Of a DNA stretch of 7,536 nt, positions 6,883 to 7,536 are shown piece after piece. The position numbers and the translations under genes were made by a program. The stretch's first letter is position 1. Each line of letters begins with the position of its first letter. Source of the stretch: Rhodobacteraceae bacterium UBA2776 (lineage in GTDB: Bacteria > Pseudomonadota > Alphaproteobacteria > Rhodobacterales > Rhodobacteraceae); NCBI GenBank assembly GCA_002352425.1, contig DEIK01000064.1:1-7536 (forward strand). Reading direction: 5' to 3'. The notes beneath the pieces are model-generated. The model searched no databases and was not told the DNA's origin. It saw nothing but the letters and a program-made list of their open reading frames with translations.

Positions 6883-6921
6883 TTACAATTGGTCGACATG
6901 CCCCTTTGCGGGGTCTTTCAT
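6883..6921 (-). other. Possible 12-codon mini-ORF between the TRAP permease and binding-protein genes
   Basis: On the minus strand the dctM stop reads TAATG, so an ATG (6921-6919) shares one base with the stop. It opens a 12-residue frame, MKDPAKGHVDQL, ending at TAA 6885-6883. A 4-bp GC stem (6901-6904 with 6910-6913) lies inside it. The TAATG form is what translational coupling looks like, but there is no clear ribosome site and the frame is too short to judge. It could be a coupling relay towards the AAGGAG site of the next gene, or chance. No T-run follows the hairpin, so it is not an intrinsic terminator. Confidence 0.2.
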
Positions 6922-7536
6922 TATCTCGCGTAAATAGTTTGCGGCAGCCACATGGCGATCTGAGGAAAAATCATGATCAGGGCCAAAGCCAACACCATCA
7001 CCAAAACGAACGGGATGATGGAGGTGTAAATATCCGTGATGGTGATTTCCTTGGGCGCCATCGCCCGCATCAAAAACAGGTTATATCCAAAGGGCGGCGT
7101 CATATAGGCAATCTGGGTGGTGATGGTATAAAGTACCCCGTACCAGATCAAATCAAAGCCAAGCACCTTGACCAATGGCACATACAACGGCGCCACGATA
7201 ACCAGCATTGCCGTGTCATCCAAAAACGTCCCCATGATGATAAACGACAGTTGCATCAGGATCAGAATGGTCCATGGCGACAGGCCCATTTGTTCACGGA
7301 ACAATCCGTCAATCGCCTTGACCGCCCCCAAACCATCGAACACCGCGCCAAAGCCCAGCGCCGCCACCACGATCAACATAAACATGCAGGAAATTGCCAA
7401 AGTGTTGCGCACCGAGTTTTCAAAAACCGTGCGTGTCATACGGCCCTTCAGAACGGCGGCACCAAAGGCTGTCATCGCGCCAATGGCCGAACTTTCCACC
7501 AGTGATGTATAGCCCTTGATGAAGGGGATCATCATG
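6921..7536 (-). CDS. TRAP transporter large permease, DctM family, C-terminal half, 5' end outside the window
   Basis: The minus-strand frame is open from the right edge to TAA at 6923-6921, giving 204 or more residues of a protein usually about 425-450 long. It is the main ion-coupled transport subunit in the inner membrane. Visible landmarks, numbered from the ATG codon at 7535: SLVESSAIGA (11-20), which aligns with the TPTEAAAVGA motif of most DctM proteins; GTFLDDTAM (102-110); and YMTPPFGYNLF (144-154), the second diagnostic TPP-G motif. Hydrophobic segments lie at about 45-68, 88-103, 108-127, 131-150 and 171-198. The ATG at 7535 is almost certainly internal, because motif 11-20 normally sits deep in the protein. 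The SLVE version of the first motif is a departure from the common consensus. The gene lies upstream of the binding-protein gene in the same operon; the small DctQ subunit would be expected further right. Confidence 0.93.
   Translation of the reverse strand, partial: MMIPFIKGYTSLVESSAIGAMTAFGAAVLKGRMTRTVFENSVRNTLAISCMFMLIVVAALGFGAVFDGLGAVKAIDGLFREQMGLSPWTILILMQLSFIIMGTFLDDTAMLVIVAPLYVPLVKVLGFDLIWYGVLYTITTQIAYMTPPFGYNLFLMRAMAPKEITITDIYTSIIPFVLVMVLALALIMIFPQIAMWLPQTIYAR

Noticed and set aside
6900..6914. CCCC/GGGG hairpin between dctM and dctP as an intrinsic terminator
   Set aside because: The stem is 4 bp and no T-run follows on the minus strand. Termination here would also cut off dctP, which has no evident promoter of its own.
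6034..6933. Long plus-strand open frame of 299 codons
   Set aside because: It lies antisense to the TRAP binding-protein gene and crosses into the permease gene. The composition is a codon-bias shadow, with no recognisable domain and no ribosome site. The minus-strand protein matches a known family throughout.
6906..7505. Plus-strand open frame of 199 codons, rich in His and Gln
   Set aside because: It is the complement of the DctM membrane-segment codons. The His/Gln/Asn-rich composition is typical of antisense to hydrophobic codons.
1..7536. CRISPR array, tRNA/rRNA, insertion sequence, prophage or defence genes
   Set aside because: No regularly spaced repeats, terminal inverted repeats, transposase-like frames or tRNA-like cloverleaf were seen by eye. 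Nearly all bases are accounted for by transport genes and short gaps.

Overview
The window looks like an ordinary stretch of chromosome from a marine alphaproteobacterium, most likely Rhodobacterales (roseobacter type). This is inferred from the moderately high GC codon use, the tightly overlapping ABC cassette, and a TRAP transporter whose binding protein carries a twin-arginine signal. No RNA genes, mobile elements, CRISPR arrays or signs of recent transfer were seen. It holds parts of two transport loci that converge at about position 5770.

Plus-strand locus (1-5732). The 3' part of an M19 (renal/membrane-dipeptidase family) dipeptidase is followed by a complete five-gene ABC importer of the peptide/nickel (Dpp/Opp) class: periplasmic binding protein (528-2123), two permeases (2124-3185, 3182-4111) and two ATPases (4108-4965, 4962-5732). 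After the binding protein every junction is a direct abutment (TAA-ATG) or a 4-base ATGA overlap, so the four membrane and ATPase genes should be translationally coupled. The likely physiology is import of dipeptides or short peptide-like compounds, with the cytoplasmic or membrane dipeptidase cleaving the imported compound. The dipeptidase retains the metal-binding and substrate-binding residues visible in its C-terminal half. Both ATPases are short and end soon after the HPYT motif, so they lack the cysteine-containing C-terminal extension found in many Dpp/Opp ATPases.

Convergence point (5733-5814). This 82-base gap contains a GC-rich hairpin that, read on the minus strand, is followed by five T residues. 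It is a good intrinsic terminator for the TRAP operon and may also slow transcription arriving from the ABC operon.

Minus-strand locus (7536-5815). The C-terminal half of a TRAP large permease (DctM type, running off the right edge) is followed by a complete DctP-type TRAP binding protein with a Tat-like signal. The expected small permease (DctQ) and the operon promoter are not in the window and probably lie to the right. The 61-base gap between the two genes holds a possible 12-codon mini-ORF overlapping the dctM stop, with a small hairpin. This is the least explained element here, but it may be chance.

No previously undescribed system was found. The most useful questions are the substrate of the dipeptidase-linked importer and the substrate of the TRAP system.
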